This document shows positions 18,437-26,242 of a stretch of 36,020 nt of DNA, piece after piece. Below the pieces are notes generated by a model. It made no database searches, had not been told where the DNA came from, and saw only the letters and a list, made by a program, of their open reading frames with translations. The DNA comes from Flavobacterium macrobrachii (GTDB taxonomy: Bacteria; Bacteroidota; Bacteroidia; Flavobacteriales; Flavobacteriaceae). The stretch lies in assembly GCF_014486675.1 (NCBI RefSeq), contig NZ_JACTAC010000031.1, forward strand, positions 1-36,020, given 5' to 3'. The translations under genes and the position numbers were made by a program. Positions within the stretch are counted from its first letter, which is position 1. Each line of letters starts with the position of its first letter.

Positions 18437-18745
18437 TTAAGAATAGTGATTAGAAATGTCAGTTATAATGAAATCACCAATAGTTAGTTCATTATTTTTC
18501 CAATCAATATCCATTTCAAGACGGTATTTTATTTTTAATCGCATGGAATAAGAATTTTCAGTGTTTGTCAATTTTTCAAAATTCAAACCTTTATCATTCC
18601 ATAAATCATAAATATCGTTAGCGGCTTCGATTTGTTGTAATCTAGCAAAGAATTTTTCAATAATATCACTTGGAAGTTTCAATTTTTTTGATTTTCCAGT
18701 AGTATATAATTTTTCTAATTCTTTATTTCTAAATGTAAAATCCAT
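18437..18745 (-). CDS. HigB-like (RelE/ParE family) toxin
   Basis: The 102-residue protein fits the HigB/plasmid-maintenance-killer family: a short first strand and helix (MDFTFRNKELEKLYTTGKSKKLKLP), LQQIEAANDIYDLW in the helical middle, a basic LTNTENSYSMRLKIKYRLEMDI strand pair, and a last strand LTIGDFIITDISNHY. Family members cut mRNA on the ribosome. The following gene has a HigA-type domain, which is the usual toxin-first order. A close promoter and an inverted-repeat operator candidate lie upstream. Residue-level catalytic assignments are not attempted. Confidence 0.85.
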   Translation of the reverse strand: MDFTFRNKELEKLYTTGKSKKLKLPSDIIEKFFARLQQIEAANDIYDLWNDKGLNFEKLTNTENSYSMRLKIKYRLEMDIDWKNNELTIGDFIITDISNHYS

Positions 18746-18758
18746 CTCAATTCTTTTG

Positions 18759-18839
18759 CAAAAGTATAATTATTTTTTAAAACAACAACAACAAAATGTA
18801 TTATTAGGTTAAAATTAACTATTGATTTAACCTATAGGT
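18759..18839 (-). promoter_or_regulatory. promoter and operator of the toxin-antitoxin-hsdS transcript
   Basis: TACTTTTG (minus strand, 18759-18766) matches TAnnTTTG and is 13 bases from the toxin ATG. Upstream, TAGGTTAAA (18805-18813) and TTTAACCTA (18826-18834) form a perfect 9-base inverted repeat, and the second arm is part of a perfect 10-base palindrome ACCTATAGGT (18830-18839). Three copies of the AACCTA/TAGGTT half-site in 35 bases suggest cooperative binding by the HigA-like protein and self-repression. The region is the gap between hsdR and the toxin, so the downstream genes can be expressed independently of hsdR. Confidence 0.6.
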
Positions 18840-18856
18840 ATAATTATCAATTGTAG

Positions 18857-21640
18857 TTAAGCCGCTAAAACCTCATTTAATTCATTAATAATCTTATCTG
18901 TTTCTTCCCCAAACAGCTGCCACATTTTACTCAAACCGCCTTCGGCATTAAATGGGCTTAGGTCAAAGTCGTCTTTGTCTATGCTAAAGCTGTTGGCTAC
19001 ATAATCTTTCATCATGCGCAACCATTGCATTTGGGCTTCGGTAAAGGCGTTGTGTTGTCCTGCGTTTTTCTCAAAAATCCATTTTTTAAAGTTCGCATCT
19101 ACCGTTTTGTCATAAGCGGTTAAGTGGGTATCAATACCCACAACACGTCGTATTAAAGAAACTAATGCAATTAATTCGTTTTTAGCAGAACCATTGGTTT
19201 TTTCTAGTTGCTCATAGGCTCGCCAAACGGTCAAAGGTGCTAATAGTGGTTTTTCGGTTTTTAGTTTTTCACACAAGCCTTTTATCATTTTGTAAGTAAA
19301 CGTGCGGTGTCTATAGTCTTGTGCATAAAAAATTTGCAAAGCGGTAATCTCGTCTTTGTGGCTTTCTATCCAAACTTTAAATTCTGTTACTGTTGTATTT
19401 GCAGCTTCCACGTTGTCTTTTACCCAACCAATATTGGTAACCGTATCAATATTGACCATATCAATAATTTGGTCTAACTTTTTACGTATGTCCACAATAA
19501 AATCTCTTAAATCTGGGTTATGAAATACGGCAACAGTTTCGTCAATGAGTTTTTTCTTTTCAGCATCAATCGCTTTTTCAATCTCAATAGGAGCAAAGCC
19601 TCTTAATTCATTCTGAATTCTAATTTCTAAATTTTGTAGTGTATCAGGATCATGCGCTTGCAACAACTGCTTTACTACTTGGTTAATGGTTTGTCCGTTA
19701 GCATTTTCGGTAAATGCAGCTTTGTCTTTTTCTGAGAGTTGTTTATCTAACCGTATCAATCGGTTGGCTAAAGAAGTAAGCATCTCTTCGCTAGTATTGC
19801 CCATAGCAACACTAGTCAAAATATCTTTCAACGAAATGCCTGGCACTTTTTCCAATGGTCGGCTATCCGTTTTTTGGGATTGCTCCACACCAATAGCATC
19901 AATAATCACAAAATGGTCTTTGCTGAATTTGGCGGTAGGCGTGCCTTTGGCTTTCAATTCTTCTATAGAGCAGGTGCGTGTACCGCGTCCTTTCATTTGT
20001 TCGTAATACGAACGGCTTTTTACATCACGCATAAACAACAATACTTCCAAAGGTCGGATGTCGGTTCCGGTGGCAATCATATCTACCGTAACAGCTATAC
20101 GTGGATAATAATCATTTCTGAATTGTTGCAAGACACTTTTTGGGTCTTCATCAGAGCGGTAGGTTATCTTTTTGCAAAACTTATTTTCTTCGCCAAATTC
20201 TTCTCGTACAATTTCAATAATATCCTCAGCGTGGCTATCGGTTTTGGCAAAAATCAAGAGTTTTGGTACTTCAAAGTTGCCGTTACTGTCCACACGGTTG
20301 GGAAACATCATAGGCAAATTCTCTTTAGTAGCTCTAATAATTGTTCTTATGGTACTAGGGTTTACAATGTCTTTGTCTAATTGTTTACCGCTGTATATTT
20401 CATCTTCATCTAGAGCTTCCCAAAACTTCTTACGAGTAAGGCGTTCACGTTTGTCAACTTGTTCACCCATTTTGATGATGTTACCGTTTTTAGTAATCTC
20501 AGTTTCAATGGTAAACACATTATAAGGCACTAAAACACCATCAATAACCGCTTTTTCATACCCATAATCAGAAACCAAGTTTTGATTGAAATAACCAAAA
20601 GTTCGATTATCAGGAGTAGCCGTTAATCCAATTTGAAACACATCAAAATAATCCAATACTTGTTTCCAAAGATTGTAAATACTTCTATGGCATTCGTCAA
20701 TCACCACAAAATCGAAAAACTCAATCGGCACTTTTTCGTTATAGCCAACAGGAATTGGTTCCTTTTGTTCAAAACGCGTTTCATTTGGGTTTTCTGCTTC
20801 GGCACTTTCATCCAATTCGGTTTCTTTCAAAATCGAATACATACGTTGAATAGTACTAATGTACACTTGCGAATCGTTAGGAATAAAAGAACTGCTTAAT
20901 CGAGTAACGCCATACAATTCGGTAAATAAGCGGTTATCTTCTTGTGCGGTATAAGCTCTAAATTCACCTTCGGCTTGCTCTCCTAAGTTTTTTGTATCTA
21001 CCAAAAACAAAATGCGTTTGGCTTTAGCATATTTTAGCAAGCGATAAACAAACGTAATAGCTGTAAACGTTTTCCCAGAACCAGTCGCCATTTGGATTAA
21101 GGCTTTAGGTCGTTGGTCTTGAAACGATTTTTCTAAGTTGTTGATGGCAGTAATTTGACAATCGCGCAAACCATCTTCTGGTAATAAAGGCAAATCATGC
21201 AAACGACCACGCAAGGATTTAGGTTCTTTAAACCAATTCAATAGCGTTTCAGGTCTGTGAAACGTAAACACATTTCGAGCACGAGGTTTTGGGTCTCTAA
21301 AATCGGTAAACTTTATAATTTCGCCATTACTCAAATAAACAAAAGGCAACGGGTCGTTGTTTAATAATCGGAGTTTGGCTTTAGCGTAACCTTCCGCTTG
21401 GTCTTCGGCAACAGTCAACGTTCCAATTTCAGCACGCTTGGCTTCTATAATTCCAACAGGAGTTTTATCAACAAACAAAACATAATCCGCAGGACCAACA
21501 TCAGTAACATATTCTTTAATAGCTATGCCCAAACCTGCGGCAAGGTTGAATTTCTTTTTATCCTGTATAATCCACCCACTAGCAATCAGTTGCTTGTCGA
21601 TGGTATCACGAGCTATTTGTTCTGGGTTTTGGTTAGTCAT
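18857..21640 (-). CDS. hsdR: type I restriction endonuclease subunit R
   Basis: The 927-residue protein has an N-terminal PD-(D/E)xK nuclease (Asp52 in PADYVLFV, Glu66 and Lys68 in GIIEAKR) and a superfamily 2 translocase. The translocase motifs are Walker A ATGSGKT (185-191), DECH (315-318), GLTATP (338-343), and VTVDMIATGTDI and QMKGRGTRT in the second RecA lobe. A C-terminal helical domain for docking with HsdM/HsdS follows (EcoEI-R-C like, ending QLFGEETDKIINELNEVLAA). It pulls DNA past the bound complex and cleaves at a distance when the site is unmethylated. It is the first gene of the locus, with its own promoter, and 111 bases separate it from the toxin gene. Confidence 0.97.
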   Translation of the reverse strand: MTNQNPEQIARDTIDKQLIASGWIIQDKKKFNLAAGLGIAIKEYVTDVGPADYVLFVDKTPVGIIEAKRAEIGTLTVAEDQAEGYAKAKLRLLNNDPLPFVYLSNGEIIKFTDFRDPKPRARNVFTFHRPETLLNWFKEPKSLRGRLHDLPLLPEDGLRDCQITAINNLEKSFQDQRPKALIQMATGSGKTFTAITFVYRLLKYAKAKRILFLVDTKNLGEQAEGEFRAYTAQEDNRLFTELYGVTRLSSSFIPNDSQVYISTIQRMYSILKETELDESAEAENPNETRFEQKEPIPVGYNEKVPIEFFDFVVIDECHRSIYNLWKQVLDYFDVFQIGLTATPDNRTFGYFNQNLVSDYGYEKAVIDGVLVPYNVFTIETEITKNGNIIKMGEQVDKRERLTRKKFWEALDEDEIYSGKQLDKDIVNPSTIRTIIRATKENLPMMFPNRVDSNGNFEVPKLLIFAKTDSHAEDIIEIVREEFGEENKFCKKITYRSDEDPKSVLQQFRNDYYPRIAVTVDMIATGTDIRPLEVLLFMRDVKSRSYYEQMKGRGTRTCSIEELKAKGTPTAKFSKDHFVIIDAIGVEQSQKTDSRPLEKVPGISLKDILTSVAMGNTSEEMLTSLANRLIRLDKQLSEKDKAAFTENANGQTINQVVKQLLQAHDPDTLQNLEIRIQNELRGFAPIEIEKAIDAEKKKLIDETVAVFHNPDLRDFIVDIRKKLDQIIDMVNIDTVTNIGWVKDNVEAANTTVTEFKVWIESHKDEITALQIFYAQDYRHRTFTYKMIKGLCEKLKTEKPLLAPLTVWRAYEQLEKTNGSAKNELIALVSLIRRVVGIDTHLTAYDKTVDANFKKWIFEKNAGQHNAFTEAQMQWLRMMKDYVANSFSIDKDDFDLSPFNAEGGLSKMWQLFGEETDKIINELNEVLAA

Positions 21641-21656
21641 TTTATTATTGATGTTT

Positions 21657-21700
21657 CAAACGTAGTAAAAATAAATCATTTTCACAATCTATCACTACGT
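21657..21700 (-). promoter_or_regulatory. hsdR promoter with inverted repeat
   Basis: On the minus strand TTG (21685-21687), 20 bases, TACGTTTG (21657-21664) matches the Bacteroidetes promoter and lies 16 bases before the hsdR ATG. ACGTAGT (21660-21666) overlaps the -7 box and is repeated inverted as ACTACGT (21694-21700), so a regulator bound there could block it. Confidence 0.6.
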
Positions 21701-22091
21701 AGAAATACTGATTTTTCACAAACCTAAAACAAAAGTTTTAATTTACTTTACGGCTTTCCGTAATGGTGTTAAACAATTTCTTGATACGAAAATCAATTTA
21801 CCAGTAAAAAGTAAAGTATTTTATGACTCTATCAAACTTAGAATAGTACTCCATTTTCACAATTTTAACTGTTTAGTATTTTTTTTATACTTTTCGTTTT
21901 TTAGATAAAAAGTGGTGAAATGGAGTTGCTTTTGGAAAGAATACCTAGTATAATCATCAGAATAGTTGGAATAAAAAAAAACTTATCAACATTATACAAA
22001 GCTGTTAGTTTTTGATAATCAAGTATTTATAGAAATTTGTGCACAAATGGTGCATATCTTCAGATATGTTATATATTTACATCATTCGATA

Positions 22092-22155
22092 GAGTAGCGG
22101 TAACTACTCGAGACTTTCGAACTATCAAAAATGCTCAGAAATGCGGGATCTAGCC
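22092..22155 (-). repeat. degenerate second copy of the HU-HIG gene tail and terminator
   Basis: This 64-base stretch repeats the 3' end of the HU-HIG gene and its terminator (22363-22425). Shared blocks are a CGGTAA-loop hairpin, CGAGACTTTC, and GGGATCTAGCC, which contains the stop codon of the real gene. Here the hairpin is GAGTAG/CTACTC instead of GAGTG/CACTC, and the T-run is missing. It may be what is left of a duplicated HU-type gene. The overlapping 73-codon open frame 22082-22303 has no recognisable features and I do not call it. Confidence 0.6.
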
Positions 22156-22160
22156 ACAAT

Positions 22161-22338
22161 TTTTGGGCTTTTTTTGTGCCCAAAAGTGATTTATACTCTC
22201 CATTTTTGGCTTTTTCAAGGGTATAAAAGCTGTTTTTTTTATTCATCCGCATCAACGAATCGGTTCGTCCTGATGAATCAAATGAAAGATGCGGACGAAA
22301 CAAAAGTTTCGTATGGACGAATCAACGAAAATTTTCGT
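22161..22338. other. non-coding stretch dense in inverted repeats
   Basis: Perfect inverted repeats in this stretch include TTTTGGGC/GCCCAAAA (22161-22168, 22178-22185) and TCCGCATC/GATGCGGA (22246-22253, 22288-22295). TTCGTCC (22264-22270) pairs with GGACGAA at 22293 or 22315. CGAAAC/GTTTCG encloses an AAAA loop (22296-22311), and ACGAAAATTTTCGT is a 14-base palindrome (22325-22338). No coding potential is convincing. It could be a structured RNA or a binding platform for nucleoid proteins. The rest of the 780-base gap (21701-22091) shows nothing I can name. Confidence 0.5.
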
Positions 22339-22348
22339 AAAATAAACC

Positions 22349-22386
22349 AAAAAAAAAGCCCCGAGTGCGGTAACACTCGAGACTTT
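22349..22386 (-). terminator. terminator of the HU-HIG gene
   Basis: On the minus strand AAAGTCTCGAGTG pairs with CACTCGGGGCTTT over 13 bases (two G-U pairs) around the loop TTACCG, followed by a run of nine T (A-run 22349-22357 on the plus strand). It starts about 33 bases after the stop codon. Confidence 0.85.
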
Positions 22387-22419
22387 CCAACTGTCAAAAA
22401 ATGACAGAAATTACGGGAT

Positions 22420-22803
22420 CTAGCCTGCTTTTCTAAACGATAAATCGTTCAGTAATCTTCGCAATCTTTTTCCGGGACGGAAAAGAATACGCGCTTTGGT
22501 AATGTCGGAAGCGGTTACTTCTTCTGGCGTTTCTTTGCCTTGAGAACTAATGCCCACTTGGAAATTACCCAAACGACCCATTTTAACAATTCTACCTTGT
22601 CCCAATTCATTAATGATGTTTCTCTCTAACGAGATTAACACCGCATAACAATCGGATTCGGTAACCGTACATTGGTAGGAAATCATTTCCGCCAATGCGT
22701 CTAAATCTACTTCGCCATCGCCAACAGCAGATGCGTAGTACTTCTCAGGAGCCAAAATGTCCTGAGGATTTTTTCTAGCTAATGTTTTAAATTTAATGCT
22801 CAT
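22420..22803 (-). CDS. HU-HIG family DNA-binding protein
   Basis: The 127-residue protein belongs to the Bacteroidetes HU-like (HU-HIG) family: MSIKFKTLARKNPQDILAPEKYYASAV, then helices AEMISYQCTVTESDCYAVLISLE, the saddle strands GRIVKMGRLGNFQVGISS and a C-terminal ARILFRPGKRLRRLLNDL. These proteins are variants of HU with an extended N-terminus and are presumed to bend or package DNA; individual copies are often strain-specific. The gene stands alone with its own terminator and has hairpin-rich DNA downstream. Confidence 0.9.
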   Translation of the reverse strand: MSIKFKTLARKNPQDILAPEKYYASAVGDGEVDLDALAEMISYQCTVTESDCYAVLISLERNIINELGQGRIVKMGRLGNFQVGISSQGKETPEEVTASDITKARILFRPGKRLRRLLNDLSFRKAG

Positions 22804-22910
22804 ATTTTTTGAGGTATTAAATTAAAAAAATAAAGACTTTTGCTAAGTACACTGCTAGTGAGTGCCTTACTGCTTTACAAAGATTAGCAAATGAAACGGA
22901 AAAAGAAAGT

Positions 22911-22946
22911 CAAACTTATCCACAAAACACTGTTCTTTTTAACAAA
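22911..22946 (-). promoter_or_regulatory. candidate promoter of the HU-HIG gene
   Basis: TAAGTTTG on the minus strand (22911-22918) with TTTG at 22943-22946, a spacing of 24 bases, slightly longer than usual. It would give a leader of about 100 bases. Confidence 0.35.
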
Positions 22947-23014
22947 CGTGACCGTTTATCGGTATTTTGGGTAAAAATGTAAAGTGTTGATATTCAAATA
23001 ATTAAATATTTATG

Positions 23015-23070
23015 TAAGTTTGAATGCCCTTAAAACAAAGGAATATAGGAAATTTCATTCAATGAAATTT
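23015..23070 (+). other. orphan -7 box and 10-base inverted repeat
   Basis: In the 330-base gap upstream of the HU-HIG gene, a plus-strand TAAGTTTG (23015-23022) points towards no plus-strand gene. It is followed by AAATTTCATT (23050-23059) and AATGAAATTT (23061-23070), a perfect inverted repeat. A short transcript ending near 23080 is possible but unproven. Nothing else is seen in this gap. Confidence 0.3.
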
Positions 23071-23133
23071 TAACATTTTTAAAACGTCAGGAAAAGCATC
23101 TATTAAATAAAAAATAGTTAAAAATATAGTCTA

Positions 23134-23565
23134 TTAGTACAACTCCAGCTGAGGTACTTTTGGGGTTAAAGGTTTTTGGGTAGTAGGCGAGTGCCAGCCT
23201 CCGTCTCCATCGGGATCATTTACATCTGCAATTTTAACATACTCCAGTGCAAAGCCAATACAAACATCGGTTGCACTACCAGTATTAATAGGGGTAATAA
23301 TCAGGAATTCTTTACTGCCATCATACTGAAAACCAAAGTAGTGGTCTTCATACTCATGAGTAGTTTCGTTTAAGACCATCGTGATATACTCTTTAGACAA
23401 TACATTTCCGTTTACATCCTTCACCAAAAATTCAAACAGTGTTGGAGCAGTTAGTCGTTTATAGGTCTTTAGTCGCACAACGGTATAAATAATCTTCCGG
23501 AACATGAAAAAGGCAGGCATGGGTTGGTCATAAGTAAGATTAAGCGGTGTAATGTAACTAGCCAT
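23134..23565 (-). CDS. hypothetical protein
   Basis: I do not recognise this protein. From the ATG at 23563-23565 (MASYITPLNLTYDQPMPAFF) it has 143 residues. A longer frame to 23628 would add 21 residues encoded by repeat-array sequence, so the shorter start is preferred. It looks beta-rich (FEFLVKDVNGNVLSKEYITM, KEFLIITPINTG, GFALEYVKIADV). The tail is acidic and proline-rich (VNDPDGDGGWHSPTTQKPLT). No signal peptide or membrane helix. Its start sits next to the array in the same position and orientation as the GIY-YIG genes, so array DNA may supply its promoter. Confidence 0.6.
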   Translation of the reverse strand: MASYITPLNLTYDQPMPAFFMFRKIIYTVVRLKTYKRLTAPTLFEFLVKDVNGNVLSKEYITMVLNETTHEYEDHYFGFQYDGSKEFLIITPINTGSATDVCIGFALEYVKIADVNDPDGDGGWHSPTTQKPLTPKVPQLELY

Positions 23566-24576
23566 AGGGTTGAGGTTTAGTCGATTATAAATATAGCGAT
23601 TTTTTAATAACAATGCTTCTTGATACAATTTTACTCCATTGCATTACGTAAAACCACTCGAAGTGACGTACTGAGGACGATTTCCCTTTTACTACCATCA
23701 TCAGTTCGAGTGATTTTCTATTTTAAAAACGCCAGTTTTTGAAATAGAAAATAGACCCGAGGCAAAGCCGAACGGAGCGTAGCTAATCGAGAACCTTTCG
23801 AAGGATATTCGTTCTATAAAAGCTTCTCGATACAATTTTACTCCATTGCATTGCGTAAAACCACTCGAAGTGACGTATTGAGGCTGATTTCCCTTTTACT
23901 ACCATCGTCAGTTCGAGTGATTTTTTATTTTAAAAACGCCAGTTTTTGGAATAGAAAATAGACCCGAGGCAAAGCCGAACGGAGCATAGCTAATCGAGAA
24001 CCTTTAGAAGGAAATTCGTTTTTATAACAGCTTCTCGATACAATTTTACTCCATTGCATTACGTAAAATCACTCGAGGTGACGAATTCAGGACGATTTCC
24101 CTTTTACTACATACGTCAGTTCGAGTGATTTTCTATTTTAAAAACGCCAGTTTTTGAAATAGAAAATAGACCCGAGGCAAAGCCGAACGGAGCGAAGCTA
24201 ATCGAGAACCTTTAGAAGGAAATTCGTTTTTATAACAGCTTCTCGATACAATTTTTAAAACTACAAATTGGCATTTGCAGTTCTAAAAATCACTCGAAGT
24301 GACGTGTTGAGGACGATTTTTCTATTTAGTACTATCGTCAGTTCGAGTGATTTTCTATTTTAAAAACGCCAGTTTTTGAAATAGAAAATTGTATCGAGAA
24401 CCTTTAGAAGGAAATTCGTTTTTATAACAGCTTCTCGATACAATTTTTAAAACTACAAATTGGCATTTGCAGTTCTAAAAACCACTCGAAGTGACGTACT
24501 GAGGACGATTTTTCTATTCAGCACTATCGTCAGTTCGAGTGATTTTCTATTTTAAAAACGCCAGTTTTTGAAATAG

Positions 24577-24938
24577 AAAATTGTATCGAGAACCTTTATT
24601 TATTAAATTTCTTTTTTGCTAAATTTGGTAAGACATCAAAATCATCATTGATTAGAGCTAATTTTTTAGCTCTTGACCATTTTTTAATTTGTTTTTCTTT
24701 TTCAATGGCTAAGTTAATATCAGTAAACTCGGCATAAAAAACCAATTCAACAGGTCTTCGAGATGCTGTGTAGCAATCAGGATAATAACCTGTTTCGTGC
24801 TGAAATAAACGCTGGGTTAAATTACTAGAAACTTCAGTGTAAAAAGTTCCGTCTGCACATTTAAGTATGTAAACATAAGATTGTTGCATTTAGCTAAAAT
24901 AGGGATTTTTTAATAACAATGCTTCTCGATACAATTTT
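24577..24938 (-). mobile_element. candidate GIY-YIG element bounded by 16-base inverted repeats
   Basis: AAAATTGTATCGAGAA (24577-24592) and TTCTCGATACAATTTT (24923-24938) are perfect 16-base inverted repeats enclosing GIY-YIG gene copy 1. Elsewhere in the array the same 16-mers enclose only a linker of about 30 bases that keeps the outer CCTTTA and ATAACA edges. This is as expected if linkers were internally deleted copies of the gene-bearing form. Mobility is inferred from layout and repetition only. Confidence 0.45.
24596..24889 (-). CDS. GIY-YIG nuclease family protein, copy 1
   Basis: This is a 97-residue single-domain GIY-YIG protein: YVY (5-7) and YTE (17-19) in place of GIY and YIG, Arg27 and His31 in LTQRLFQH, and the metal-site Glu (63 or 65) in AIEKEKQIKKWSRAKK. 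Stand-alone members of this family are annotated as nucleases with unknown role. Compared with copy 2 it carries Gly19 to Glu in the YIG motif and Ala to Val near position 86, so its activity may be reduced. The gene fills a linker between two palindromic units; its stop codon begins two bases after the unit's terminal CC. Confidence 0.9.
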   Translation of the reverse strand: MQQSYVYILKCADGTFYTEVSSNLTQRLFQHETGYYPDCYTASRRPVELVFYAEFTDINLAIEKEKQIKKWSRAKKLALINDDFDVLPNLAKKKFNK

Positions 24939-25948
24939 TAAAACTACAAATTGGCATTTGCAGTTCTAAAAACCACTCGAAGTGACGTACTGAGGACGAT
25001 TTTTCTATTTAGCACTATCGTCAGTTCGAGTGATTTTCTATTTTAAAAACGCCAGTTTTTAAAATAGAAAATTGTATCGAGAACCTTTAGAAGGAAATTC
25101 GTTTTTATAACAGCTTCTCGATACAATTTTTAAAACTACAAATTGGCATTTGCAGTTCTAAAAACCACTCGAAGTGACTTATTGAGGACGATTTTTCTAT
25201 TCAGCACTATCGTCAGTTCGAGTGATTTTCTATTTTAAAAACGCCAGTTTTTGAAATAGAAAATAGACCCGAGGCAAAGCCGAACGGAGCGCAGCTAATC
25301 GAGAACCTTTCGAAGGATATTTGTTCTATAAAAGCTTCTCGATACAATTTTTAAAACTACAAATTGGCATTTGCAGTTCTAAAAACCACTCGAAGTGACG
25401 TACTGAGGACGATTTCCCTTTTACTACATACGTCAGTTCGAGTGATTTTCTATTTTAAAAACGCTAGTTTTTGGAATAGAAAATTGTATCGAGAACCTTT
25501 AGAAGGATATAATCGCTTCTCGATACAATTTTACTCCATTGCATTACGTAAAACCACTCGAAGTGACGTATTGAGAATGATTTTCCTTTTACTACCATCG
25601 TCAGTTCGAGTGATTTTCTATTTTAAAAACGCTAGTTTTTGAAATAGAAAATAGTATCGAGAACCTTCAGAAGGAAATTCGTTTTTTAACAGCTTCTCGA
25701 TACAATTTTACTCCATTGCATTGCGTAAAACCACTCGAAGTGACGTATTGAGAATGATTTCCCTTTTACTACATACGTCAGTTCGAGTGATTTTCTATTT
25801 TAAAAACGCTAGTTTTTGGAATAGAAAATTGTATCGAGAACCTTTAGAAGGATATAATCGCTTCTCGATACAATTTTACTCCATTTCATTACGTAAAATT
25901 ACTCGAAGTGACGTGTTGAGGAAGATTTTCTTTTACAATCGAGAACCT

Positions 25949-26242
25949 TTATTTATTAAACTTCTTTTTTGCCAAATTTGGTAAGGCATCAAAATCATCA
26001 TTGATTAGAGCTAATTTTTTAGCTCTTGACCATTTTTTAATTTGTTTTTCTTTTTCAATGGCTAAGTTAATATCAGTAAACTCCGCATAAAAAACCAATT
26101 CAACAGGTCTTCGAGATGCTGTGTAGCAATCAGGATAATAACCTGTTTCGTGCTGAAATAAACGCTGGGTTAAATTACTAGAAACTCCAGTGTAAAAAGT
26201 TCCGTCTGCACATTTAAGTATGTAAACATAAGATTGTTGCAT
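25949..26242 (-). CDS. GIY-YIG nuclease family protein, copy 2
   Basis: The 97 residues differ from copy 1 at only two positions, and this copy keeps the canonical glycine (YTG, 17-19), so it is more likely active. Motifs are YVYILK, LTQRLFQH and IEKEKQIKKW. It is followed, like copy 1, by the ATAGGGATTTTTTAATAACA stretch and a fresh unit start at 26274. On its other side is unit 11, which is truncated: only half of hairpin B remains before CAATCGAGAACC, so the 16-base inverted repeat there is reduced to ATCGAGAA. Near-identity of the two copies means recent duplication or gene conversion. Confidence 0.92.
   Translation of the reverse strand: MQQSYVYILKCADGTFYTGVSSNLTQRLFQHETGYYPDCYTASRRPVELVFYAEFTDINLAIEKEKQIKKWSRAKKLALINDDFDALPNLAKKKFNK

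Noticed and set aside
22082..22303. 73-codon minus-strand open frame
   Set aside because: It runs through the inverted-repeat cluster and the duplicated terminator element; composition and position fit non-coding DNA.
21641..22425. Attachment sites of an integrated island around the RM genes
   Set aside because: The two 64-base repeats lie on the same side of the RM locus and enclose only about 270 bases; no integrase gene or tRNA is present.
25364..25984. Two plus-strand open frames (92 and 87 codons) in the array
   Set aside because: They are translations of the repeat units themselves and repeat internally with the same period.
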